Part shown: piece by piece, positions 25,202 to 38,254 of the stretch
Layout: each line of letters opens with the position of its first letter
Position numbering within the stretch: position 1 is the first letter of the stretch
NCBI GenBank assembly: GCA_029379385.1
Contig: CM055609.1
Span: 3,410,001-3,474,000, forward strand
Length of the DNA: 64,000 bases
Direction of reading: 5' to 3'
Origin: Quillaja saponaria
Lineage: Eukaryota; Streptophyta; Magnoliopsida; Fabales; Quillajaceae
Program-made: the position numbers and the translations under genes
The notes under the pieces: generated by a model
Databases searched by the model: none
Told to the model about the DNA's origin: nothing
The model's input: only the letters and a program-made list of their open reading frames with translations

Positions 25202-27176
25202 ATGGTTTCTTTGGAGGATTCTCATTCCAATTCCAATCGATTCCCTTTAGTTCAAAACTGTTACAGTCCATTTTCTACTTCTTCCTCAAAAATTAGCCGG
25301 CATATTGGCCGTTCCATGCGAACAATTCGCTCTAGTGTCTTCCAAGACGACCATAGCTGCTCTTTCACAACTGCCACCGAAAAATCAACTTGCGTGTCGG
25401 AAATTTTAACCGATTCTGTCATTGACATGAGACTGGGTGAACTCGCTAAGCTAAGCAACAAATCGGCGAAGTCTTCCAGTACGGACGAGGAGTTCCTTGA
25501 TTTTTCTCAAGCTTTCAGCGATTTCTCTGCTTGTAGTAGTGATATTTCCGGTGAGTTGCACAGGCTTGCGAGTTTACCAACCTCAGAAAATGTGCAGAAG
25601 AATGGTGGCGGTGAAGTTCAGCAGGACCCGGAACCGGAGCCATGCCTAGGATTTCTACAAAGGGAGAATTTTTCCACTGAGATTATTGAGAGTATTTCAC
25701 CGGAAGATCTTCAACCCACTGTGAAGATCTGTATCGACGGTCTTCAGTCGTCGTCGGTAGCTGTGAAGCGGTCCGCTGCAGCTAAGCTTAGACTTTTGGC
25801 GAAGAATCGAGCTGATAATCGATTTCTAATTGGTGAGTGTGGTGCAGTACCTGCTTTAATTCCTTTGCTTCGGTGCAGTGATCCATGGACGCAGGAACAC
25901 GCGGTCACGGCTTTACTTAATCTCTCACTGCATGAAGACAACAAGATGTTGATAACAAACGCTGGAGCTATAAAGTCACTGGTGTATGTGCTAAAAACTG
26001 GGACAGAGACGTCAAAGCAGAACGCTGCCTGTGCTCTGCTAAGTCTTGCGTTGATAGAAGAAAACAAGAGCTCAATTGGGGCTTGTGGGGCGATTCCTCC
26101 ACTGGTTTCCTTGCTATTGAGTGGTTCGATTAGGGGAAAGAAGGACGCACTTACAACGTTGTATAAGTTGTGTTCTATAAAGCCGAACAAGGAGAGGGCA
26201 GTGAGTGCTGGAGCGATAAAGCCATTAGTGGTGCTTGTGGTAGAGCAAGGAACTGGTTTGACAGAGAAGGCGATGGTTGTACTGAATAGCTTGGCGGGGA
26301 TTCAGGAAGGGAAGGATGCAATTGTTGAAGAAGGTGGAATTGTAGCTCTGGTGGAGACTATTGAAGATGGGCCGATGAGGGGAAAGGAATTTGCTGTTTT
26401 GACACTTCTGCAACTTTGTGCTGACAGCGTGAGAAATAGAGGGTTATTGGTGAGAGAGGGTGCAATACCTCCTTTAGTTGCCCTTTCCCAGAACGGGAGT
26501 GTTCGAGCTAAGCACAAGGTGAGTTGCTAATGATCTGAATTGATTGCTTATAAAGTTAAAAGAATTATCGCCATGTGCAGTTAATCATGCTCTGGTCGTA
26601 TGGAAATTAATCATATATATTTAGTATGATCTTGTTAGTTAGTTTTGATTGCTTATGAGTATGGTAATGAAGCTCAAATCTGAGTTTTCTATTGCCCATT
26701 TATGAAGATAATAATTAAACAATTGAGATAGCTTTCTAAAAGCTTATGCTTATAGAAGTAAAATAACTGAGTCTGCTTTAGGTTGGAGTTGGCAGATCCA
26801 AGGACCTTTGGATTAGATAAAGTGATTTATTTAAGGACCTAGGTATGGAAACTTTAAAAGACTTGTTAATGGTGGAAAAATCATTGAATCGATTTAACAA
26901 TAAAGGGACGAAACAAATGTAATACTTACGAAGTTGAAATCATTTGACCTTGATTCATGTCCCTGAGCATTATGCATGCGGTCTAAAATGAATCTACTGC
27001 TTGAGTGCCCATGTTATAATCAGTATGTCAAATATTTTCTAGAGTGCGACCAGCTCAAGTACCACAAATTTATATATGTGTGTTCTAACAAGATCTGATT
27101 GGTCTTGCAGGCTGAAACGCTACTTGGATATTTGAGAGAACCAAGACAAGAAGCATCCAGCTCCTCAAGTCCTTAG
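25202..27176 (+). CDS. ARM-repeat protein related to U-box (PUB) proteins but without a U-box
   Basis: Exons 25202-26518 and 27111-27176, 460 residues. The N-terminal 165 residues are Ser-rich and low in order, with [17 protein letters not shown] and clusters of Ser/Asp. From about residue 165 onward there are tandem ARM repeats, recognisable by [95 protein letters not shown] and [14 protein letters not shown]. The repeats match the PUB-ARM class most closely, but no U-box precedes them, so it is a binding-only member. The second exon gives [15 protein letters not shown] and a Ser-rich end. Start: the first ATG of the frame ([10 protein letters not shown]); the open frame upstream has no ATG. 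Partners are unknown; family members act in hormone and stress signalling through protein-protein contact. Confidence 0.9.
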
Positions 27177-29126
27177 TGAAGTAATAGCCTTACTACTTAG
27201 GAGGTAATTATAGGAAGCAATTAGTTTTGATGTATAGTGTCTCTGATGGTTTGTACAGTCTGTTTGAGAGTTGGTCAAATGTTTGTAGAAGTGAGATAAT
27301 TAGGAGAAGCTAGTGAAAAATAGACTGACTCTTAGATGTATAATTAGAATAGGATTTAGGGGGTTTTCTTCCCTTCTATATTCAATTTGTTTATGTCTTG
27401 AGGAGGTTGAATGCTATGTTTGCTTTTGGGTTATGGGTTGATTAGTTTTGGTTAATCTTTTGATGTTTTGTTTGGAGCTTTGGGTGCCCTAATTTTTGTG
27501 AAAAAGGGTTACTGATTTGTCTGAATTTTCCTAGAGAAGGTACAGAGTTGTACTAGTTTGAACATGTTAGTTTGATTTGACTGTTTCCTCCTATACAGTC
27601 CTCCACCAGCACACATAGTTTTATACTTTTCTTGGTACCCGGAAGTCTTTTACCTCATGCAATCATACCTTGCTTGAATGCCAGGGAAAGGTTAAGAAAT
27701 GAGAGTTTGCTCTGGTAAATGATGAAGTACGTCTAGTTATTTAACTCAAAAGTCTATACATAAGTTGTGCTATTTTACCAAAAAAAAATAGATAAGTTGT
27801 GCCATACTCATAGTCCTAAAGACTATTCAACAAGCATTTGCTTATTAAATGCAGGGTTAGGTTATATATTGTAGCATAGTCAAAGAATGAAAGAGGGTCA
27901 TATATATGTATGATGAGATGGTAGGCCCCTGGACCTTCTCATATTCGGTGTAAAGTGGCTCATACTCATATATATGCTATGTCAGTGTGCTCCTATCACC
28001 ACCTGTCCTAGTTGCATGTGTATGGGAAGCAAAGCCCACCATCATGCAGATCAACCCCACCACAGATTTTTTTACAGTTTCTTCTTCTTCTTCTCCTCCC
28101 TTTGATTTCTATTTTCAAATCTCTTATTCTTGTCGATTATGATCATGAATTAGCTGGCAGAGCAGGTACGTTTTAGTCTGGCTGCTTGTTGGATTTCAAA
28201 TCAAAGTCTGACATATTTACTTGAAGTTAGTAGTTTTTAACGACGAAGTGTCGGTGCCACTGTTCTATCCACTTAATTATACTGTTCGTTACATTGTGGA
28301 GTATGCTTTGAAGTTTGAACAGGAGGTGGAACTGGTTGATTAGGAAGTATTATAAATATATATATTTTTTAATTAATAATTATATCATAATTTTTTTTAA
28401 TTTTATTAATCAACATATATTTTTTTTAAATATGGTCAAAGTGGTAACAAAGTATTTTAGTTTATAAGACTTGAATGAAATTTTAAAATTGACTATTTGT
28501 CTAATAAAGTTATGATAACAATTTATAGATTTTAGTGATATTTATAATCTATTTTTGTTTTTAAATTTTTTATTTTTTACTTATTTATCTTTTTATATTA
28601 TTTTAAAAGTTAAAATTACGTGATATTTTTGACTATCAGTATATTTAATAAAAGAAAACTAACTAAAAAAAAATCTCTTTTGCTAACTTCTTAATTCTTA
28701 TCTATTTTTTACTTTTTGTCTATAAATAAATAAAAACTCACATCTATCCATAACATATAAAAAGATTTTAAAAATTAACTAATTAAAAATTCATTCATTC
28801 ACAATAACTTATTAAAAATAGTTACTTACTAATTAAAACAATTGATATATTTAGTTCTAAAAATAAAAGTAATATAATATACTAATAGTAGGAGAAAAAA
28901 AAAGTTAGAAAAAGTTAAATATGATTTATTAGTACTATTCAAACTTAGTTCGATTTATAAATGTGTCAATTTTTTAAAATTTTGAACCTTAGCCTTATTT
29001 CAGTAAATTTCAACAGAGGGTAGTGTAATTTACTCTTTCTCATCTTATGAACTTCATGAAAGATTGAACAGCAAAGCACAATGACTTGTTCACATGTTTG
29101 GAGCTTGCTTAAGAAAAGCTTTTGAT
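27177..29126. other. Intergenic between ARM gene and inositol transporter
   Basis: ARM-gene 3' UTR up to about 27450, then AT-rich sequence and the 3' flank of the minus-strand transporter. No supported gene. Confidence 0.55.
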
Positions 29127-31347
29127 CTAGTTTGAAGAATCTTCTTTCCCACGCAATGCTTTGGGTTTGTAGCCTTTCTTAAGCAGCTTCTCAACCTCTT
29201 CAAATTGAAGACCTTTGGTTTCAGGAACCAGAAAGTAGATGGCAATAAGGCCAATGGTGGAGAAGCCAGCAAATAGAAGAAATGTGCCTGAAGAACCAAC
29301 AGCATTTGTTAAGGTTAAGAATGTCTCGCTCACTATGAGATTTGAACACCAGTTAGCCACTGCAGCCATTCCTCCACCAACGCCTCTGAATCTCAGTGGG
29401 TATATCTCAGAGTTCACAATCCATGGGACAGTTCCCATACCAGGTGAGTACATAATGATGTACAATCCAAGGAGTAGAATTGCCAAGAACCCGACTCTGC
29501 TCGGACATCCCTCTGAGAACCATACACGCTGTTCTCCACGACATGCGCCTCTGATATCCTTGTTTGATGCCAAGCATGCTCCTGGATGAAACTGATTATA
29601 GCAAAACATTAATGTCAACAACATTGGTAATTCATACATATGTTTTTTGTTTTTGAAAGCTGGCGATCTTTAAACTTACTTCACTTGCTCCATTGGCACA
29701 GAAGGCACATCCTGCTTTTAAACATTTCATGCAGTTCCATGCTGATGAATCTGGGGCTGACAAATAAGTTGGGCAGGTAGAGTTATTCCCGAAGTGAAGG
29801 GATTCCTGGTTACTAATAGCTGGAGCATGTGTAGCTGCCTGGTAGAAAACACCAGACAACACTACGAGGCAAGTGATGATTCCGATCATGGAAATGATCA
29901 TCAGCCTCCTCCTTCCATATCTGTCAACAAAACACATACTAACAATTGAGCCAATAGCATTGAGACCAGAGGTGACCAAAGAAAGGGCTAGTGCTGTTGA
30001 GTTGTTGGCAAATCCAGCAAATTGAACAATGGTGGGACTGTAATACATGACTGTATTAATACCAACAAACTGCTGTGCAACTTGAACAGTGATACCGGCA
30101 TAGAGACCCCTTCGGACTACATCGTTTTTCAATGCTGCTCTAACTTTTTCCAACACACTATCCCCAATTGCACCTTCCTCAGCCTTTTCATGCTCGATAG
30201 AATCATGCAGGGCTTTTATCTCATCTTCAACTTCATTAGCAGGATAAATTTTCTTCAAGATTGCTCTTGCCTCATCTACCTTGTTCTGTTAAACAGCCAT
30301 AAAAACAAACATAATTAAACTTGTCATTAAGTTGGAACAGAGATGACCTAACAATCATATGCAGGGTAAAGTAATTATGTTTGAATTAAGCACAAACCGC
30401 TCTGTAAAGCCATCTGGGAGACTCAGGGAGGGAAAGCATCAATACGAACTGAAGAACGGCTGGCAATCCTGCTACACCAAGCATCCAACGCCATGTACCA
30501 GGTACCTGTAATAGATTTAATACAAATTATAGTTTGACAAGACACCATGCTTTTTGAATCAACCAACTTTAAATTATTCAAAAGTTTTGAACTTCAACTA
30601 CTATCGGAGTAATTTATAAATAATATACCCTGGTGAATGCCAAGTTGATAAGATATGATAAAAATTGCCCTCCTGTGATTAGCAGACCATTGGTACTAAC
30701 AAGAGCACCTCTAATCCTATGAGGGGAAGCTTCTGAAATGTATAGTGGTGCTGTCATGGATGCCATGCCAACACCCAAACCAACTAATATCCTTCCAATG
30801 ATGATAACCCCGGGGACTGGAGCTCCAGCCATTACAAGTGCACCCATAAAGAATATAACATCAGCAACTAAGATTGATTTTTTTCTGCCAAATTTGTCAT
30901 TCATCCAACCACCTACAGCGGCACCAATAATAGCTCCTGCTACTGCCATACTCACAATGGTTTCCTGCAGATCAAAGGGTAAAATGATTAATCCTCTGAG
31001 AAGTGCATTTTGTGATTTAAAAAAAAAATCCTTGTTTAAACTCACTTGAAGCCATGTTTTCTGCTCTACATCATGAAAGTCCTCTTTTATGTACAACAAG
31101 GCTCCAGAAATCACACCTATATAAAAAATGATAAAAAGATACATTTAATTTAGTATGCTTTGGTAGTACAACAACACCCTAATAGAAAAATCAATATATT
31201 TTTCTCTCTGTTACCTGTATCATAGCCAAAGAGAAGCCCTCCAATGCCGGCAGAAAGAGCAAGCCGCATAATGTAAGGCGTTTTCCATGTTGTCCTCCAG
31301 CACTCTGTGAACTCAGTCTTGTCTGTGGATGAATGTCCCCCCTCCAT
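29127..31347 (-). CDS. INT4: Inositol transporter, INT4 type (H+/myo-inositol symporter)
   Basis: Major-facilitator sugar-transporter family; plant INT proteins import myo-inositol with protons. Six exons on the minus strand: 31347-31215, 31116-31046, 30964-30629, 30505-30398, 30285-29680 and 29591-29127, totalling 1,719 bases and 572 residues, all phases consistent. Order of landmarks: [19 protein letters not shown] (INT4-like N-terminus), [18 protein letters not shown] (TM1), [93 protein letters not shown], and the closing [16 protein letters not shown]. Between TM9 and TM10 sits the extracellular Cys-rich loop typical of INT2/INT4 ([13 protein letters not shown] and GACRG). The N-terminus favours INT4 (plasma membrane) over the tonoplast INT1. 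The C-terminus is shorter than in Arabidopsis INT4. Nothing looks damaged. Confidence 0.95.
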
Positions 31348-34211
31348 CTGATCAACTTTTCAATAAAAACTTACACCTAATGTAAATGTCCCTTTAAAGA
31401 AAAAAAAAACAGGGAAATGGAAGCTACATATATATATATAGATACAGGTTGAATCTGCAGGCAGAGAACGTTGATGAAAATTAGTAGTAGTAGAAAAGGG
31501 GTTAAACTTCAAAATGATATGATTTCCAAGAACGTAATCAGACAAGTATTGCAATGTCTTTCTGGAGGAAAACACTGTACAGATCCTCCTCTAATTCAAA
31601 TTGCTAGCTACTGGCATAAAACGAATGAATTTTTCCACTCCAAAAAATACATTAACAGTGGAAAGATATATATGAAATTATTGGGATTTTTATGGCTGTA
31701 TATGTATAAGAATCCAGGTAAATCCAAGTTGCTAAAATAGAGGCTCACCACCCTTTTCTCTATCTGTTCCAATTTTTTACCGTACAATATATGTTACACA
31801 TAAGATGGTCCAGATAGGCAGATAGTAATCAAAAACTTGGTTGGAACTGACAAAAGATTGAACCAAAATAATTCCAAAAATAGAAGAGCCAAATTGAAGG
31901 ATAAACTACAATTTGTAATCAAACAGAATTGGATATATATATATATATATATATTGAAGTTTTCAAAGTTTTATCTTTTAGATAAAGGGACCAGCTTTAG
32001 TTTAATATATAAGTCCCGCACATTCACTTTTGGTCTACCATTGCAAACAAGAAGAAGCTCAACTACATTAGTTTCACTTTTGAAACATAATAATGTATAA
32101 ATATTTATTCTTATTTCTTTAGCATAAAAGAAATTATTCTCAATATATTTCCCCTTTAGAAGAAAATAAAATTATACTCTTTCCATATAAATATATATTG
32201 GAAAATTATATGTCTTGACATATATATGATAATTAATATTCCACGTACTCTCAAGTAGGTAATGCTTATAAATTGGTAATAGGGACTGACCTGAACAGTA
32301 ATGGTGTTGAGACTGGACTTGGGCTCTAAGGCCTAGAAACTACAAAAGCAACAGAGATATATTTTTCTTGGACCCTTAGGCCATCTTCATGAGGAGAAGA
32401 TAATTGTTTTTTGTGTTTAAAACAAAGAAAACAGTTATATGGAGCTTACATTACTTACCAACAAAAAAAAATAATAAATAATTATGGAACTTACCTTGAA
32501 AAGAGAGTCAATAACCCAAGAGGAGGTTTTTGAAGAAAAGGGAGTCAAGAATTTTCTGAGTTTTTACATTTTCTTTATGTGAATAGATTTGAAATTTTTT
32601 TTATTTTTATTTTATTTTTACTTCTTGAATGCAACAAAAAGAAGAACAAATCTACATCAATGCCAAAACACAAAAAAAGCTGAATATTTATTTTATTTTA
32701 ATTATCTGCATTTCTTACTAGTACCTATGCAGGCTTATCATATTTTATCCAAATGCACTTTCAGGTGAAATATTAATTTTATTTAATTATTGGATATTAC
32801 TCTTACAAAACTCGTTCCTTTTTTTTGGCCCCTTATCTCTGGTTTAAATTTTAATCTATGTTTGATGTTTTTAATTAACTCATATGATGGTCAAAATAAT
32901 GATAGAAAACTTTGCCCCCACAAACTTGGATAGAAAAGAAAAACTTCCACAAACTCAATAATTCTTACCTTCGAGGTTTTTTTTACTTGATTCTTGACTC
33001 ATGTATTACATAATATGAGGCAATTCTCTCTTTTTTTTTTAATCACCTCAATCTTAGGTGAAGATGTTTAATCCCATGTGCTTAATAGACAACATCAAAA
33101 TATTTTATTAGTTGGTACAACTGATTCATTTTATTATTTTTGTTACAATAACTAATCCCATCATATATTTGCTTATAATTGTGGCGTGAAAGGGAGAGAA
33201 AACCGGTATGGTTTAAAAAATGTTTAGTGCTACTTATTAAGAAGGGCAGAAAATATTATGCGAGTGGGAGTGAAAGCTAGTAGTTATTAGAAGTGTGTAA
33301 ATATTTTTGAAATTAATTTTTCTTCTTTTTCTTAATTAATTGAAACTGATAAAATATATTTAATAGACCTATTTAATATAATAAATATTATATAGTCGGT
33401 CTCTCAAAATAGTATATATATACTTCATCCAAATGTATTCTCTAACCAAAAGAAATAAAATTGAAATCACAGGTCTAGTCACAAGAGTTGGCTTTGAGCG
33501 AACTTCATTTCTATCGTATGTCTAAATTATAAGTAGCAAGATTCATTTTTTATATGGAAGCCTGTGAGGCAATTAGTAATGCTCTAATTATGTATTTCTT
33601 TGGAAACATCTGATTAAATTGGAATAGTAATGCTCAAAATGAATTGTTCACATTGAATGTCAGATACCAACGAATCAATAAGCTTAGGCAAGCTGCATTA
33701 GTCACCACATGATACTTCAATTTTAGATGGAACCCAGATGGGCATTCGCTGAGGTATCACTCTGATTTTCAATCAGACATTTCTTATAGTCTGTTGATAA
33801 TCAAAACCATGGCAAGTAGTCCAAGAGAAACTGATAAGTTAATCCAGACATAAAGACAATGAAGAGGAAAAGAAAGTGGAAGAACATGGTCTGCGTGTTT
33901 ATGTATTGCTTTGTCACCAGATGCATGATACAGTATTTCTGATATACTCCAGAAACTGATTGTACATCTCAATCAAATTCCAAGAAGAAAACCTACACCT
34001 ATAACTCAAGCTCAAACATTACATAAAATCCCTTGTAAGTTCTGTCTATTTTTTGTAATTTCTTCAAGGCAAACCAATTAGCTCTATTCAAATCTTATAT
34101 GAACTGAAGTACCTTAATAAAGAAAATTTTGATTTATCAAATGTGGGTCACCAGCTTCGCCATATAGACTCCAGCTAGAATAACCGTTGATCCTCCATCC
34201 ACATCACCTTC
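31348..34211. other. Transporter promoter region and intergenic DNA
   Basis: Upstream sequence of the minus-strand INT4 gene, with a TA microsatellite at about 31933-31953, then AT-rich DNA and the 3' UTR of the RNA-binding gene. Open frames here (for example 31471-31740 and 33784-33972) are unrecognised. Confidence 0.55.
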
Positions 34212-37200
34212 CTAGGCAGCGATTCCTGAAGCACATCGATAAATGTATAAGCATTGCATTGCCGCTAAAATTCTGATTCAAATATAAAAAAGAGATATTT
34301 CAGTAGTATTAATAGTGTGCATTTTAACGTCACTCGCAGATGGAAGCAACATATAAGCAAGTAATATAAGTTTGATGTTTCCTATTGACAATTTAAAACA
34401 TAATAGATAAAATTCAGCAGGCAAACTTGATAAAGTTTGAAAATATATTTTCTCAATCTAACGCACATGTTCTAGCAGACAAACAACTGAACTACGATTT
34501 AAACCACAATGGTAAACCTTGTGAATTCTTGCTGGAGGAGGAAAAGTATCACCTAACTGAACCAGGAATCATCCCAAATGGCTACTTTTCGAACAAAGCC
34601 CAAATATGAAAATAAGTTTGTACAACAATCTAGTGAACACTACAGATGATGGTATAGGTAATATTTCCTAGTTTAGTACTTCTTCTAAACATTAACTTTC
34701 CAACACGAAGGAAACTTCAAAAGGACAATGAGTATCTTTTACTCCAAGTTAGGAGTGAAAGAAACACAAAATACAAAGGAAAAACCTCTTACCACTGTTT
34801 GATTGTCTATTGGCAACACCATAAGCCCCAATATAGCCAACAGAATTTTTGGCCGTGAAATCAGAAGCTGCATTTCCAAGCCCATAGCCAAGTGAACCAG
34901 AATCCTCTACTTCAGAAGGTGATGATCGCCAAGTGGAATCCCCATAAAATGACCCAGCTTCATAATTATCAGCATATGCCCCACCATAACTACCATTTGA
35001 TGCAGCAAATGACGACAGTGGTGCAGCAGTGGCTCCACTGTTTCTTCCATAACTCAGCACCCCTGATCCAAAATTCACATCTTTATTGTTATTGCCATAA
35101 CTAAGATGACCACTAGTGTATGTAGAACCAGCACCTCCAACTTGACCTGTACCACGGGACAAACTCCAAAGTCCCCCAATAGTTCCAAAGGAACCCAGGC
35201 TTGAATTCTCAGTTCCATACCCCGCAAAAGCATTGGAGTTTGTAGAGCTCATAGCATGGTTCAGACTCCCATTCCCCCACAAATTGTGACTGGTTAAACT
35301 TATGTCTGAATTATTGGCTCCAATAAACCCTCCATACCCAATAGCATTACTGTACCTGTTTGAGTTTCCACTGTATGGAGTGTTCAATGCCCTGAGGTTG
35401 GCATTTCCACCTTGACTTGACGCTGGCACAAAATTGAGTCCTGTCCCATAACTAGGACTGATTGGAGTATATGCACTCCGCCCAACAGCACCAGGACTAA
35501 ATCTGCCATCCATTTTAAGCCCATGGCCTCCAATCAAGCTTGGACTATAACCCTGAATATAACCATCAAGAAAGCTACTAACTCTACTCGGAGAACTGTT
35601 ATATCCACCTAATTGGCCCCGACTTGGCCCTGAAGATAATTCCTTTGGGACGGCCCGCTTAACCTCAACCATTTTACCATTAAGTTCATGAAAGGTTTTA
35701 TAAAGAACTTGCTCTACTGCTTCCTCTGAATCATAAGTAATGAATCCAAAACCTCTAGGCCTTTGAGTATTGTGGTCATACATCACCACCACATCTGTAA
35801 TCGTTCCAAATTGATCGAAGTAGTTCTTAAAATCATTCTCCGTGACAGTGGATGCTAAACCTCCTACAAATATCTTCTTTGTTTGCCCAGGACATGGTGA
35901 CCCTTGAACACTACTGTTACTTCTGGTCAGAGTGTTCTGGTCATCTCTAGGAACAGCCTTCTTTGCTTCAACCTGAGAATGGAAAGCTTGGTGGTGAAGA
36001 TATAATTGAACAAAATTACAAGTAAGAAGGACAGAATGCATGAATGAAATAAGTTCTGTTAAAATTTATGGTTCACGCATTCTGGAATAAGATCTAAGTT
36101 AGAAAGGTGTGAAATATGGAACCATAGGATTTTCGTTAACAGCAGATAAAGCGAGTAACATAAAATTTTCAGTGTTCTTCTTTTTGTTCTTCCTCCAGAT
36201 GCCAACGTGACATTTTCATTACCCATGATTCACGCTTTAATTTGCATGAAAAACTAAAGAAATATTTTCAGAGACTTGCCTATCTTTATTTCAAAAAATC
36301 TCTGAATTCAATTATTATGCCCGTGTATTTATATTTCAAAGAATGATTCAGTAACATATGAATATCGGGAAGAGATTTGAATAAGCAGTCACATTGCATC
36401 AGTTAGTTACATTCAAGTGTCTCATGGTCTGAATTTAGGCAAGATATTCTCATGCTTTAATTTGCATGAAAAACTAAAGAAATATTTTCAGAGACTTACC
36501 TATCTTTATTTCAAAAAATCTATAAATTCAATTACTACGCCCATGTATTTATATTTCAAAGAATGATTCAGCAACTTACGAATATCGGGAAGAGATTTGA
36601 ATAAGCATTCACATTGAATCAGTTAGTTACAGTCAAGTGTCTCATGGTCTGAATTTAGGCAAGATATTCTTCTTCATATTTCCAACATATCACCCTTTGT
36701 AAAGGTTATTGTCACAGAACCAAGATGTATAAAATTATTGACGACACTTGATTCTCATAAATCTTAGATAATTGGCTTTGCAAATGAATTGACACCCTAT
36801 GGATTCCACTAACAGCTCTTGGTACCAATTCCTCTCTTCTAAATCTGCTCCTTGTTTGAAGTTTTGAAGAAGTTTAAGTTTTACAGTATCAATTAATACA
36901 GAATTCATGAAGGTTATTGGCATGAGCAATGTTCAGCAGTGTAATTACTATCATAATCTTTCACCTAAATCTCGATTATATCATAATCGAATAAGATTAC
37001 TATGATATACCCCTTAACCTTAAATGATAAACTTGCTTACCTAAATTTCTACAGGAAATTATAGTTCATTACAATACAACAGGGTACCATATAAATTGAA
37101 ACTGAATGTGTCCAAGAAACTAAAAAGAAAGGCACATATAAAAGTCATGTATGTGAACTTACAGCTCTCCCATCTATGATATGCTTTTCCTTAACAACTA

Positions 37201-37384
37201 ATTCTGCAATAGCAGGGTCAGCAAAAACAATAAAACCAAAACCACGGGCACGCCCAGTGCCCCGATCCTTCATTATCACAGCTTCCACTACGTCCCCAAA
37301 AGTCTGGAAATACTGTCTGAGTCGATCTTCATTTGTGTCCCAAGAAATCCCACCAATGAAAAGCTTGCCAGATTCCATTTCCAT
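34212..37384 (-). CDS. Two-RRM hnRNP-like RNA-binding protein
   Basis: Coding exons on the minus strand: 37384-37163, 35972-34793 and a 14-base exon 34225-34212, giving 471 residues. RRM1 occupies about residues 5-80 with RNP2 LFIGGI and RNP1 RGFGFIVF; RRM2 about 107-185 with RNP2 IFVGGL and RNP1 RGFGFITY. The rest is a Gly/Ser/Asn/Tyr-rich tail of prion-like character, which in this family drives binding to other hnRNPs and condensate formation. Members act in nuclear and cytoplasmic mRNA metabolism. The last exon adds only G-I-A-A and TAG, an ending this family conserves. The start is MEMESGKLF: an acceptor (TGTGCAG) lies just before it, and a 5' UTR exon ending at about 37933 with donor GTGAGC is visible, so the in-frame Met at 37393 falls in the intron. 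The large intron contains a tandem duplication. Confidence 0.93.
36231..36670. repeat. 220-bp tandem duplication inside the RNA-binding gene intron
   Basis: Copy 1 (36231-36450) begins CACGCTTTAATTTGCATG; copy 2 (36451-36670) begins CATGCTTTAATTTGCATG. The two copies align end to end without visible indels and with few substitutions; both end TTTAGGCAAGATATTCT. It is in the first coding intron and does not touch splice sites. Confidence 0.92.
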
Positions 37385-38070
37385 TCTGCACATCCACAGG
37401 CTGCCATTAATTAAGTTTCCAATTATATGAAAACAAGGAATTTATAGTTATACAGATAAGTTAATCAATAAAAAATCAATTCTTCAACACCAATAAACCA
37501 TTCAAGCAATAGAAATAGCAAAGTGGAAAAGCAGACGGATCCGACCACAGTAACTCATAATTGGATGATAGAGATACAAACACAATTGCATATTTCTTTC
37601 CAAGACTCGTGGAATACAATGGAACATCAAGAGAAAAGCATCAGGTAAAGACCACCATAATGTGGATTGACCCATCAGGAAAAAAAATTCAACCTTTTGA
37701 CAGAATTCAGACAAAACTTGGATGTTATTGTTCTTGGATAAGAACCGATTTACAAAGATTCAATCCAGGAAGATTGAACCTTTATTAGATCAATTTCCAA
37801 TCAACCCGCAATCCAAAATTCTGAAACTGAAGCAAAGTGAATCCAAATTTAACATAGAATAAGTACAGCACGAAACTCAGAAAAAGTATTTGACAGGTAT
37901 AGAGAAGGAAAGCATTCAGAGAGAAAGCTCACCAAATGAAGACAACCCAGATGGAAAATTGGTTGAATCTAAGATCTGAGAGGAAGCATAATAAGCTGAG
38001 AGGGCGAGAGGCCCTCTTTTTTTCCTCTTTTTATTTTGCCTTCCAATTACGGTTGATTCAATGAGATAAA

Positions 38071-38160
38071 TATATATAATTGAATGAAAGCTATGTATCA
38101 CACAGAGCAAGAAATATGTAGGATGAAAAAAAAAGAATTTGCGCCTGGGCATATATATAC
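38071..38160 (-). promoter_or_regulatory. Core promoter region of the RNA-binding gene
   Basis: Two TATA-like tracts on the minus strand, near 38151-38160 and 38071-38083, precede the 5' UTR exon that ends with the donor at about 37932. Which one is used cannot be told. Confidence 0.35.
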
Positions 38161-38254
38161 TGAGAGAGAAAGAGAGGCTTGGCTTGGCTATCCTCTCGTG
38201 TAAGAAAGTTACAAGCCAGAGAAGATGGTGACTTCCCAAGTTTGAGCTCCATTT

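Noticed and set aside
25261..26517. Minus-strand frames inside the ARM gene
   Set aside because: Shadows of the strong plus-strand coding region.
31933..31953. TA repeat considered as an element end
   Set aside because: Simple microsatellite with no terminal repeats or target duplication.
37385..37393. Upstream Met of the RNA-binding protein
   Set aside because: It overlaps the acceptor TGTGCAG of the 5' UTR intron.
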